This document shows, one piece after another, positions 54,256-63,788 of a stretch of DNA of 64,000 nucleotides; position 1 is the first letter of the stretch, and every line of letters begins with the position of its first letter. The position numbers were made by a program, and so were the translations under genes. The stretch spans positions 372,001-436,000 of the forward strand of contig BQMF02000168.1 in the NCBI GenBank assembly GCA_027922465.2, read 5' to 3'. The stretch is from Turritopsis dohrnii (taxonomy: Eukaryota; Cnidaria; Hydrozoa; Anthoathecata; Oceaniidae). Under the pieces are notes generated by a model that worked only from the letters and a program-made list of their open reading frames with translations, made no database searches and had not been told where the DNA came from.

Positions 54256-54411
54256 GCAAAACAGTAAAACCATTTTAAAATGTCTAAAATTCACAACGTC
54301 TTATATACACTAACTACAAACTAAAATTGATGAGAAAATGAATTCGGAAAGTAAAATCAAAATAGAAAATAACTTAATTCCCAGAGGGAAATAAAAACAA
54401 AAGCTGAAATA

Positions 54412-56550
54412 TCAAATTTTTATGGTAAGTGTTCTACTCCTGTATTCATCTTTTGTATTAATTGCTGGAGATAATGATCTAATGAACAAAGCTTCTAGAG
54501 TCATTAAATGACCTATAGATCGGGAAGCAGCGAGAAATGTTACGTCATCCATTGTTAGCTGGTGATTACAACGGTTCATGTGACTACCTACGGGAGTATT
54601 CGATCTCCGATGTTCTTTAAAGCGGATTTGGAAATGTCGAGTCGTCTGACCCACATAGCACGACGCACATCGTGGACAGGTTATCTTGTAAACAACTCCG
54701 CTTTTGAGAGAACTCTCGACCGAGGCTTTTAATGCGGGTAGCGAGGATTTCAATTTCCGTAATTTCAAGACTACTTGACATGGAGCGTTACATTTCCTCA
54801 GTGAATCTCGAAATTTATCCATGACTTTACCTCTATATTCAATAAACAACATTTTCTTCTCGACTTCTTCATTATCTTCCGGTTGAGTAGAATTTCCTTC
54901 CATAATTTTGTTCAGAGTTTTTTCAATTATTGGATCGTAAAAGTTCGGTGGGTATTGGTTGTTCTGTAGTAATGTTTTTGCTTTTTCTAAGCTCAAATGA
55001 ACATTCTCCCACGTGCTGCAGCTGTTGAAAATGCGATAAACCAAACCTACCACGACTGATCTCTTGTACTGAAGTGGAGCGAGGGCGTGGTAGTTCAAAG
55101 TCAATCCTGTGTCAGATGGTTTTGTGTACCAGGTAGAAGACAAATTACCATTAGATCTTGAAATCTCCATGTCGAGAAAAGGAATCGTGTTGTTTGACTC
55201 ACGTTCCATGGTAAATTTCAGTGCAGGGTGTAGTTGGTTGATTTCCCTCAGCTTTTCGTCGATTAAGTGTGATTTTATGCTTCTGAGGATGTCATCCATA
55301 TAACGAGAAAATAATTTAGCCTCTTCTTTGATCGTACTATCATATTTGCTAAGCCATCCATTAGCAATTAGAGGAGACGGTGGACCTCCCATGGCAAGAC
55401 CATCTACTTGTCTGTAATAACCATTTTCTGTAAGCATCAATACATTACTGCTTGACATGGTTAAAAGTTCCTTGAACGTAAGTTTGTCCACATTTGGGTT
55501 TTGGTATCTACCTGAGTAAAGTAGTTTCGTGCAATGTTCAATCGCTTCTTTCACTAGTACGTTAGTGTATAAGGACACAATGTCAAAACTAACAATTTCC
55601 TCATCTGCATCAAGTTTCACCTTTCTAAGACTATCTGCGATCTGTCTCGTAGAAGAATTAATTTTGCATTCGTCTACTACTGATAACCATTCTGCAACTT
55701 GTATACCGATTTTGTGGTATACTGACCCAGGCATTGAAAGTACCGGTCTCAAAGGCACTCCGTTTTTATGTACCTTTGCTAAACCATATAACCTTGCCGG
55801 TTGGCTGCCAGTCGGTTTCAAGTTATCGTATAGAGCTTCGCTGATTTTATCTTCTCCTTTGAGATCTTTAAGTTTATTGATAATGGTTTCCTCTTCTTTA
55901 AGTAAAGGGTGTTTTTCGTTTTTTCTTTTTGGCATAACTTTCTGGAACTGAGGTAAATTTATTATAGCGTTCATTTTCTCCTTGTAAGTGTCAGCTGTCA
56001 TCAGGCAGATACCGATCCCTTTATCGAATGGTATGGCTAGAAGACGATTTTCTTTGAGGTAGCGTTTGGTTAGCGTGATGTTCCTTGACGACTTCTGTTT
56101 CTTACAGTTCTTGATGTACGTAAGTGTCTTAACGTTTATATCAGTAATCAGCTCGTCTGATACATCTTTATCATTACAAAATCTGAGAAAGCTATCTAGC
56201 TCTGATAAAACATCGTTTTGATTGAACTTCTCCAGAATGGAATTTCTTGGACCTAATTGTAAAGTGTCCATCACATATTTCGGTGGGTATTTGGTTAAGT
56301 TGTAGCAGATCACAGTATTATGCACGTTGAAAAGCGGTTTATTCTGCTCTTCTGACAACTTCCCCAATTTTTTATCAAGATTCTCCGACTGTCCTTTCCT
56401 AAACGTTTGTACATCATATCTTGTAAACAAAACAACAGATGGAAGAAATTTTGGTGGTATGTTTTCTTTTAATTCATCCCTGGTGGAAATTAAGCGCTCC
56501 ATCGTTTCACTTCTTTCCTGCTTTGCTTTAATGATCTCCTTTCGTAGCAA
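54412..56550 (-). CDS. PLE reverse transcriptase with GIY-YIG endonuclease
   Basis: The open frame has 712 codons from a TTG at 56550; an in-frame TAA (56551-56553) separates it from an N-terminal extension that reads as the usual PLE start (RIKFLENCLSADIVPRFLKF). The reverse transcriptase spans about residues 150-480: AIPFDKGIGICLMT, PLRPVLSMPGSVYHK, EIVSFDIVSLYTNV, GLAMGGPPSPLIAN, LFSRYMDDILRS (catalytic YMDD) and NNTIPFLDMEISR. Residues 620-690 are the GIY-YIG endonuclease with a CPRC finger: VVYKITCPRCASCYVGQTTR, then IRFKEHRRS and LEALFIRSL. PLEs prime on nicked or exposed 3' ends. Apart from the TAA and an upstream frame break, the coding region is intact. Confidence 0.9.
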   Translation of the reverse strand: MLRKEIIKAKQERSETMERLISTRDELKENIPPKFLPSVVLFTRYDVQTFRKGQSENLDKKLGKLSEEQNKPLFNVHNTVICYNLTKYPPKYVMDTLQLGPRNSILEKFNQNDVLSELDSFLRFCNDKDVSDELITDINVKTLTYIKNCKKQKSSRNITLTKRYLKENRLLAIPFDKGIGICLMTADTYKEKMNAIINLPQFQKVMPKRKNEKHPLLKEEETIINKLKDLKGEDKISEALYDNLKPTGSQPARLYGLAKVHKNGVPLRPVLSMPGSVYHKIGIQVAEWLSVVDECKINSSTRQIADSLRKVKLDADEEIVSFDIVSLYTNVLVKEAIEHCTKLLYSGRYQNPNVDKLTFKELLTMSSSNVLMLTENGYYRQVDGLAMGGPPSPLIANGWLSKYDSTIKEEAKLFSRYMDDILRSIKSHLIDEKLREINQLHPALKFTMERESNNTIPFLDMEISRSNGNLSSTWYTKPSDTGLTLNYHALAPLQYKRSVVVGLVYRIFNSCSTWENVHLSLEKAKTLLQNNQYPPNFYDPIIEKTLNKIMEGNSTQPEDNEEVEKKMLFIEYRGKVMDKFRDSLRKCNAPCQVVLKLRKLKSSLPALKASVESSLKSGVVYKITCPRCASCYVGQTTRHFQIRFKEHRRSNTPVGSHMNRCNHQLTMDDVTFLAASRSIGHLMTLEALFIRSLSPAINTKDEYRSRTLTIKI

Positions 56551-56686
56551 TTAGATTTGGAAGTTATGTACTGATTTGTCATCAAAACAACCATTGTTTG
56601 GTATCCGAAATTTCAAGAAGCGTGGTACAATATCAGCACTCAAACAATTCTCCAGGAACTTTATACGTACACTGCCATTCTCTAAT

Positions 56687-56774
56687 CTACGACGATGTTT
56701 ACGATAATTTACGACGATGTTTACGATAATCTACGACGATGTTTACGATAATCTACGACGATGTTTACGATAAT
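56687..56774. repeat. 22-bp minisatellite in the PLE N-terminal region
   Basis: There are four copies of CTACGACGATGTTTACGATAAT (two variants at the first or last base), exactly 22 bp each. The array lies in the PLE N-terminal coding extension. Because 22 is not a multiple of 3, the expansion shifts the reading frame. Confidence 0.95.
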
Positions 56775-56879
56775 TAAAGAAAGTTCTCAAACAGCCACTA
56801 CGTTCCAATTGTAATATCAAGAGTTTATAAGGTAAAAACATTGTGGTTACAATTTTCAATGAGTCAACAAAATAATCTT

Positions 56880-57938
56880 TAGTATATATTTCCCCATAGG
56901 GCGAAATATATGTTAAAACCGGCATTTTCCTTCTTCTCCTCCTTCTTCTTCTTCTCCGTTCACTTTTATAGCCGCGGTTCGGTATTGAATTTTCGCCTAG
57001 CCGCCAAAGTAGATAAGAATAGAGGCTAGTCTACAGCACGCCATTTTTTTCAGTCAGTGCAGATGAGTGGAAGATTTTTGTTTTTTTTCTGCTAGCTCTT
57101 AAAATGATTCAATAGATGAAACGTTAAATGATGGAAATGAATCGTTTTAGTTCAGTGTTGTCTTAAAAAGCTTTGTAAAAACTTTTGAATGAACGAGTAA
57201 ACCAGAAAAAATTGATGTACCAATGCAATGATGTTTTATTTTTGTTGATAACATTGTTATGATGATTGGTAATTAGTATGCTTCGAACAGCAAACCATTG
57301 AAGCTGTGGTTTCAGTGCAAAGGTGAAAATTCATTATCAATAGCCAGGCTGAAGATTTATTTTTATTTTACATCCTGATATAATGTAGAGCTCAACTGAA
57401 CTGAAAGCACGATGTACCAACCATAAAGCAAAGGAAACCCTTTTCATGTGGGGAGAACGACCAGTTCAACCAGTTTCAAAAAGTACATACAAAAATAGCT
57501 AGTAAAAACATGATGTCGTATATGCAACAAGAAGTACAGAAAACCTATTACGTATAATATTTTAAAACGTATTATATAGTCATTTAATCCAACAACGGAA
57601 ACATAGTTTACGATGGATGAATTCCATGATCACGTATACTGTTTTGATACTGTATATCATATTTTATTTTGCAAAATTTAATATATGTACTGTCAATTTT
57701 CCTGTACGAACAACGAATGTAATTCAAAACACAACACAAATGAGAGTCTGTAATTTAAATCAAGACGGAGCACGAACTTCTACTTTCAGCTATGTAGTGA
57801 TTTGGTTATGGATATACTACCAAAGTTTTTTTTTCCATTTGGGATTTATATATGAAGGTCATTTTTACCACAAAATAAACACAAAATAAATCTGTTATTC
57901 TGAATACTTGAATTTAGTTTTATAAATTGCCACTTTAA
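56880..57938. other. Intergenic stretch with short repeats
   Basis: TATATTTCCCCATAGGGCGA (56883) is the inverse of a motif at 38815. A CTTCTTCTCC tract follows at 56930-56958. The open frame 57617-57889 (hydrophobic start ITYTVLILYIIFYF) might be a small secreted or membrane peptide, but nothing supports it. Confidence 0.4.
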
Positions 57939-58504
57939 GAGTGCGTTTATATGAGAGCCTTAGTGAACTCAAACCGGTTTGAAATTTCAATCCTCCCGTT
58001 ACGAGTTTCGATATGGGTAATTATTTCACTACGGTTCCTGGTCAAACCTTTAGCGATGTTTACATGATAACGGCTGTACAAATATTTTACCTAATATTTT
58101 ACTTAAAAGAAGTAGGTTTGAAATTTCGATACAGCTTGGAAAGGTGTGAAAGTTTTCACATTTCATTGTTTTATCATAAAATGTGTTAACAAGCATGTGC
58201 ATGTTAATTAATTTTGCTGACACATGAAATAAAAATATAGAATGTGCTAAATTTCTTCCATCGTGCATAGAAAATATTTCTACCCGTATTGAAATCCCAA
58301 ACCGGTGTGAGTTCAGTATAGCTCTCGTGTAAAAACGCACTCGTATAGAGAGCTAGAAACTAGTAAATCTATTGTTTCGATTTTTACTTGACAAAACTCT
58401 CCAAGACCGTATCGAAATTTCTCATGTAAACAGAATGGCGATTTCAAACAGCTAAAAATTTCAAACTGGTTTGAGGTCACTACGGCTCTCATGTAAACGC
58501 ACTC
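57939..58504. mobile_element. MITE with TAA target duplication, composite
   Basis: GAGTGCGTTTATATGAGAGC (57939) and GCTCTCATGTAAACGCACTC (58504) are inverted termini that continue for about 50 bp through CTCAAACC(G/A)GTTTGAAATTT. TAA flanks both ends (57936-57938 and 58505-58507). A second right-type terminus (GCTCTCGTGTAAAAACGCAC) lies inside at about 58317-58337, so two copies may have fused or nested. Confidence 0.85.
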
Positions 58505-58854
58505 TAAGGCCATCTTTTTTAAAAAAATAACTATTCTGTCCTAATTTGAAATGCTACACGTAATATTTGTTAGTAGAGATTTTGATTACTTTTGATAGTT
58601 ATTTGCTTATATGTCTACCCCAAAGTAAACTGTGATATCAAAATTAGGTTTAACAATTTTCTTTTCTTCTTTTGTACAGAAAACCTGTATACAAATTTGA
58701 TTGTATAATGTTGTAAGATAATTTTATTTGAGTAACAAATAGGAAACTTGTCAAGCTTCTGCAACAATAAAGATCATACATCTTATATTAAGATGAAATT
58801 GTCTTACACATTGATGAGTCACCTTTTAACTCCTCAGCAAAAAATTTTAAAGAG

Positions 58855-59045
58855 AAACCTTATCATTTGGCCGTGAACAATTTCATTTCATAATAACTTC
58901 AAAGTAAGTTTTTTTGTGGCATTAAATTCAACCTGAGTATCAGGTCGATGGTAGTTATACTGTAATTATTTAACGATACATTTTTCTCATGGTTATCAAT
59001 GTACACACAATAATTGGTAATATGTTTGCAACTTTGGGGAAATAT
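58855..59045. repeat. Dispersed repeat preserving the empty sites of two insertions
   Basis: AACCTTATCATTTGGCCGTG, then TCATTTCATAATAACTTC, GGTCGATGGTAGTTATAC, GTACACACAATAATTGG and GCAACTTTGGGGAAATATAT correspond in order to 7377-7413, 8784-8924 and 9157-9190. The MITE/hAT block and the 232-bp MITE are absent here. The repeat runs into a hammerhead-like region at 59075-59106 and may be part of a PLE terminal repeat. Confidence 0.8.
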
Positions 59046-59074
59046 ATAGTCGCATTTTTGCGAATCTTGTTTAC

Positions 59075-59106
59075 AATTTATTTCGTGAGGTATCCGTCTC
59101 ACATCT
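59075..59106 (-). ncRNA. Hammerhead-ribozyme-like motif, split by an insertion
   Basis: On the minus strand, CCTGA lies at 61005-61009 and the AGATGT of the core at 60999-61004, duplicated at 59101-59106. Then GTGAG-ACGGATAC-CTCAC (a perfect 5-bp stem) and GAAA follow (complement of 59081-59103). Without the foldback insertion the order CTGAAGA, stem II, GAAA is that of the other two PLE motifs in the window. Confidence 0.55.
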
Positions 59107-59110
59107 GTTA

Positions 59111-59805
59111 AGGCTGAAACACACGATCAGTTTAAATGAATCTATTTAAACTGACAGTTTTTTTCCATCAGTTAAACTGATGAAGAGCACCTGTATACAC
59201 GTTCAGTTTAAAAAGAAAAAAACTGTCATCTTTTCTTCTTTTTTAACATTGGCAGCGCAGTGCAAGGTGCAGTAATTGCAGCGGTGGTGGCTTTTATTGT
59301 AAAAAGCAAAAAGAAAACAAAAGTACAAGAAAGAAACGAACAATTTGGGTAAAGCCGTGGTTACAATTGAGGCATTTATGGGTGCATGCAACACGTGAAA
59401 ATGAATTAAGGCAAAAAGATCATTTGGAGAATCAAAAGTTCTTGTGTGATGAATTACTACTCCTTATTGAACATTCAATATGGAAAAGAAATTCTCTCGT
59501 TTTTTCAATTTTTTTCGTTCTATTTGCCATTTTCGACGTGCAAATAACCGCTCACTTCATTTTCACATAAAATTGCCACAAAACCATTCGGAAGTATTCG
59601 CCATGTGTTGAAAACAAAAGAAGCATCTGGTTTATCTCATGCTTCAATAGAATGTTTTCATCAGTTTAACTGAAGAAGACGAACACGCCCATCTTTTAAA
59701 AAAACTGATCAGTTTAAACGGATCATGAAAAATTCATCAGTTTTTTTCTGTTTACACGATCCGTTTTTTCTGTCATCAGTTTAAACTGATCGTGTATTTC
59801 AGCCT
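59111..59805. mobile_element. MITE with TTA target duplication, nested in the foldback element
   Basis: AGGCTGAAACACACGATCAG (59111) and CTGATCGTGTATTTCAGCCT (59805) are inverted termini of the same family as 7414-8783. TTA flanks both sides (59108-59110 and 59806-59808). Further GATCAGTTTAAA/TTTAAACTGATC copies lie near both ends. The inside is non-coding. Confidence 0.88.
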
Positions 59806-60149
59806 TTACACCGTCAAACATAGTAACTCCGTCAAATGTAGTAAATTTTCTACGACAAATAACCATATAATAATAGTGGCCATATAATAAAACCAACAAT
59901 CGCGCATGCGTAGTAGAAATATGCTAGTATGAGGTAAACGGGCCATAATTTTACTTCTGCAGTTACGCATAATTGGCATCTTTTATGTAATTACCCTCAC
60001 AGTGTGAATAACTTATTCTTTTTAACGAAACAACGTGGCACACAACACAATGATGGAAAACAGTAGCCTGAATTAATAGAGTTTTTAAAGTTACCTAGGT
60101 CAGGTCTTCAAACGTTTTAACTTAGTATTGCTCATTAACCTCATACAAG

Positions 60150-60515
60150 TATATTTTTACCGCGCATGCGCGATTTATGGTTTTATTATATGGCCACCTG
60201 ATAGCCCTTGAAAAGTTACCTGGTGAAGACGTTCATGTGTTTTGCCTAATTATGACTGATTTTACGTGTACTAACAGGCTGTAAATGCGCATGTGCAAAT
60301 TCCAGGCTTATTACACAGCCACCTGATAGCACTGAAAAATTACTTGGCGAAGACCTTAATGTGTTTTTCCTAATTACGGCTCATTCAGCGCATACTAGCG
60401 TCTTTTTTTCTGCGCATGCGCGATTTTAATTTTAATTATGCGGCCAGCTGATAGCCCTTGAAACGTTACCTGGTGAAGATCTTCACGTGTTTGGCCTAAT
60501 TATGGCTCATTCCAA
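60150..60515. repeat. 125-bp tandem repeat with GCGCATGCGC motifs
   Basis: GCCACCTGATAGCCC-type unit starts lie at 60193, 60318 and 60443, spacing 125 bp. Each unit also has GTTACCTGGTGAAGA, CCTAATTATGGCTCATT and a CGCATGCGC or variant. It is internal to the foldback element. Confidence 0.85.
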
Positions 60516-61089
60516 ACTTGAATGTGTTTACTACATTTGTCGTAGGTTTGCTATATTTGATGGAGTTTCTACATTTGTCGTAGATTTTTACTGCATTTAG
60601 CGTTACTTCATTTGACGGAGATTTTTACTACATTTAAAGCCGGATCTCCACTAGACGAGAAAGTTCGCGCGAAGCGATTATTTCCGCGACGAAAAAATCG
60701 TCAAGTGGAGATCACTCTTAAAATGGTCTGAAAAAGAATATTAATATTAACAGTATTAATATCAACAGTAGTGTGTCCTTCCACATTGTCAGCCATCTTG
60801 AAACTGGTTATGATGGTTATGTTCGAAAGTTGGAAATTACTGCAATGCCATTGGTTTAGAATTTGATGATCGTCGTTCGCATGACGAAAAGTTAAAGTCA
60901 TTTCTACTTTTCGTCGAGAGAATTTACTCTTCTGCGCATGTGTCGTTGCGAAAATTTAAGACTGGCTTAACGGAGTTACTACATTTGACGGTGTAACAAC
61001 ATCTTCAGGTAAATGAATGTTAAAAATTGAAATCAGAAATTATGTTGAGAAACCTTCAAAAAGAAAATCATCAATAAAATTATAATTAC

Positions 61090-61150
61090 ATGCAGTCGAC
61101 TCTCAATATCTCGAACTCTCAGGGGACTTATGCTGTAATATCTAAATGTC
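61090..61150. repeat. Pogo/Tc1-like terminal repeat remnant
   Basis: CAGTCGACTCTCAATATCTC followed by GAACTCTCAGGGGACT resembles one end of mariner/pogo-type MITEs. No partner end was found. Confidence 0.35.
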
Positions 61151-62486
61151 CACTACGCATGCTTATGTCGCTTATGTTTATGCTTATGTCAAAGATGTGA
61201 ACCAGGCTTTATTTGTAAAAATCAGATCATAGTTAATTAACTAAGCCTCTACACCACTGTGAGCATTCTCATATTACTACAAATGAAAATTTCAGTAAAC
61301 CCAATGCCCAGTTCATACTAGCCTAAATGATCTTTTACGTAGTAATTTTAACCAGCAAAGTCAATTTCAACCCACAAAGTCAATTTCATGAAGTTTTCTG
61401 TTCTCAAAGTCATATTAAAGTTCTAAACATATTCTGTTATTTTAATTTACTTAAAATAGTTATGTGTTAATATGTTTGCTGTGAAAAACGGGCCTTAATA
61501 ATTGTTTAGCATATTTATTTAAAAAAAAAAATGAAAACACGAGTCACAAAAAACACGAGCCGTTAGGTTTTAGATGTAAAGGAGCAAAACAGAAGTAACA
61601 ACTAGTTTTTTTGGCTCTCGACGAAGAAACGAAAATCAGGTAAATAGTATTTTACTGTAGATTGAAAAGACAAGAAATTAGAGTTAAAGTAAAATAAACA
61701 GAATTCACAAGTAAATCTGAAGGAATGTATTCTCTACTACTTTCATATCTACATGGTTTATCGAAAAAGATGTGATGACGAATAGTTGTTGCGGTCAAAA
61801 CGTTTTTGCTGTCTAGGTTAAACGAGCAAAACAGCGCTAAATGCTTTGTTCATTCAAGAAAACATGAGATATTCGACCGCAAATATTGTTTGATTCCATT
61901 CGACAAAACACTTCTTATTAATGTGAAAAAGTCTTTTTCATTTCATTCGAAACTTTTCATGTTTTCAAAACGGTTTGTTGTAAATAATGCATAGCTTAAA
62001 GACCTGTTTCCATTAAAATGTTTCGTTATCGTTTTCATAACGTCATAAAACCACTAACAATAGGGATTCTCGTTAACTTTCATATGTAAAATAGGAAGAT
62101 ATTCCAATATTTGAGAAGAAATAGATCAAAACATCATCCTGTTGTATGTAAACATCTCCCTAGTTAAAATGTTAAAATTTTACACTGTGTGGAAAACAGC
62201 CTTTAGAAACAATTAAAAATGGCCTGGTTTAGCGAACAAATAAGTTCATTTATAACTGAAGAAATTAATACAATAAACGCATTGTGAAAGCAATAAGAAC
62301 TTTTATTTTCGAAAGTTCTATCAAAACTTTGAAAGTAGAAAATAAATGATAAATGAGGTAAAAGTTTCGCTGTATGGCAAAATTGGATCACGCGTGGACG
62401 AAATTGTTATGTGTTATACCTTCATCGCATTATGTATTGACCTCAAAACCATTTGAAGAAGTGGGGAAAAATAGATTGTGTTACAA
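61151..62486. other. No gene recognised
   Basis: AT-rich DNA. Short open frames (61806-61994 +, 62203-62391 -) show no domain. No tandem or inverted repeat stands out. Confidence 0.5.
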
Positions 62487-62763
62487 CAGGGCCGACAAAA
62501 CCGGGGGGCCGGGGGAGCCATGGCCCCCCACTTTTTTTCAGAGCAAAAACATGGCCACGGTCTACAATGAAAAGTCAACGATTCAACGCTTTGGCTATCT
62601 TGACTATTCACAAAGAATTGACTGACCAAATCAATGTTATTGAAGTTTGCAAAGAATTTGTGATGGCTCGGGAAGACTCAGTTACTTTGGAAAATTTTAA
62701 CTTGTTTTGTTGTTGTTTTTTGTTAGGTTTAAGTTTCCTTCAAAAGTTAATTTGTCGGCCCTG
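62487..62763 (+). mobile_element. Short hAT remnant with inverted termini and transposase tail
   Basis: CAGGGCCGACAAAA (62487) and TTGTCGGCCCTG (ending 62763) are hAT-type inverted ends. Between them 62560-62690 reads SQRFNALAILTIHKELTDQI and VIEVCKEFVMARED, the last part of a hAT dimerisation domain of the ZMYM1-like type. Everything upstream is deleted. The flanks share only TACAA, so the target duplication is not clear. Confidence 0.65.
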
Positions 62764-62829
62764 TACAAAAGCTCTGAAGTTTGAAGAAAAGAAAGGTTTA
62801 CACAACAAACTTAGTGTGTTAGAGATCGT

Positions 62830-63528
62830 TAGATGAACTGTAGCTACTCAGAGTTCAAATAACAACCTAATGTTTGAAAGTAGCTAATGTTTGAATTTCT
62901 CTATTTCAAATTATAGTTTTCAGGTTACTTGATGAAAAATGCAACAACCACTTACACCGCAACCAAGTCGCATGCTTTCTGTTCAAAGCAAACAAAGTTT
63001 ACGCTTGGTGCAAATCTTTGGTGAGATTTTAACCTTTGCTTTCTTATTGTCGAGTTGTCCTTAGTTGTCGAGTTCTTGAGGAAAGTCTTTAGAAAATTTA
63101 TTATGAATCATATTGTCATTAATCGATTTAGCGGTTGCTTTTATGACGATCAACTAGCCCTGTTAACCATGCTGACACACTTAGCCGAGATGATTCATCA
63201 GTTAAGGACTGAAGCGGATTTCTTATCCAAGATCTCGCTTATATTAAGAAATGCTTGTTTTTGCTCGAATGTACTTATATGAAGCCCCTCTTACCGTGCT
63301 CTAGGTACAATTTGCTCAGATATTGCGTCACTTCATTTAATTTTTCAACATGGTCTCGTGCATGAACAAATTAACCCACTTCCATGTAAAGTCGAGATGT
63401 AATTGTCTCGGTTACCAGGGCCAATTCACCTCCACATGTAAGCACCCCTTATGGTATATCGACTTGCAAAATTGAGTACAAAAAAGTGCAATGAAAGCTA
63501 AAAAAAAAAACATATTTTATTGTTTAGG
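62830..63528. other. Upstream region of the MS4A-like exon
   Basis: A frame at 63055-63282 (AEMIHQLRTEADFLSKISLI) is open but unrecognised. The sequence just before 63529 is pyrimidine-rich and ends TTTTATTGTTTAG, a plausible splice acceptor. Confidence 0.4.
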
Positions 63529-63788
63529 TATCTTTCACATCATCAACTCAGTGCTAATTCTCTCCTTCGATATCGCATTGCTTAGTGTCTTCAAAATCAG
63601 ACGAGCACTAAATGACCAAGCTTCAGCAATATGGAGTTCACCGTTCTTTATGACTACGGGAATTCTTGGTGTCATTATTTTTTGCAAACCTCAAAGTCGT
63701 GCTCTTATCGCAACGCACAACGTGTTCGCGATTATTTCATGTTTTCTTGCTGTCGTGGTGCTGGTCTTCTCTGCCCTTGGAGTTGAGT
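63529..63788 (+). CDS. Exon of an MS4A/CD20-like four-helix membrane protein
   Basis: The exon lies between the acceptor TTGTTTAG and a strong donor GTAAGT at 63789. It encodes about 86 residues with three hydrophobic segments: GIFHIINSVLILSFDIALLS, SSPFFMTTGILGVIIFC and FAIISCFLAVVVLVFSALGV. The layout helix, short loop with Trp, SPFF-helix, SRALIATHNVF, helix matches MS4A/CD20-type proteins, which have four helices with both ends cytoplasmic. The fourth helix would be in a later exon beyond the window. An ATG at 63491 is in frame but lies in the likely intron. Confidence 0.45.

Larger units (their letters stand above)
54155..56875 (-). mobile_element. Penelope-like element, almost complete
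   Basis: It consists of a long minus-strand ORF, an N-terminal extension in broken frame (56551-56870), and a 3' region with a hammerhead-like motif. The 16-bp sequence TTCAATGAGTCAACAA occurs at both borders (about 54156 and 56858), and AAATAATCTTT lies beside both, consistent with target or terminal duplication. PLEs often have irregular borders, so the ends are approximate. Confidence 0.75.
59107..60998. mobile_element. Foldback element with internal tandem repeats, TSD ACATCT
   Basis: The left end is GTTA (59107-59110), continued after the nested MITE at 59809 as CACCGTCAAACATAGTAACTCC. The right end GGAGTTACTACATTTGACGG-TGTAAC finishes at about 60997. ACATCT occurs at 59101-59106 and 60999-61004 as target duplication. 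Words such as CTACATTTGTCGTAG and TTTGACGGAG recur near both ends (59840, 60530-60640). No coding region is seen. A hairpin GATCTCCACTAGACGA...TCGTCAAGTGGAGATC lies at 60646-60713. Confidence 0.75.
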
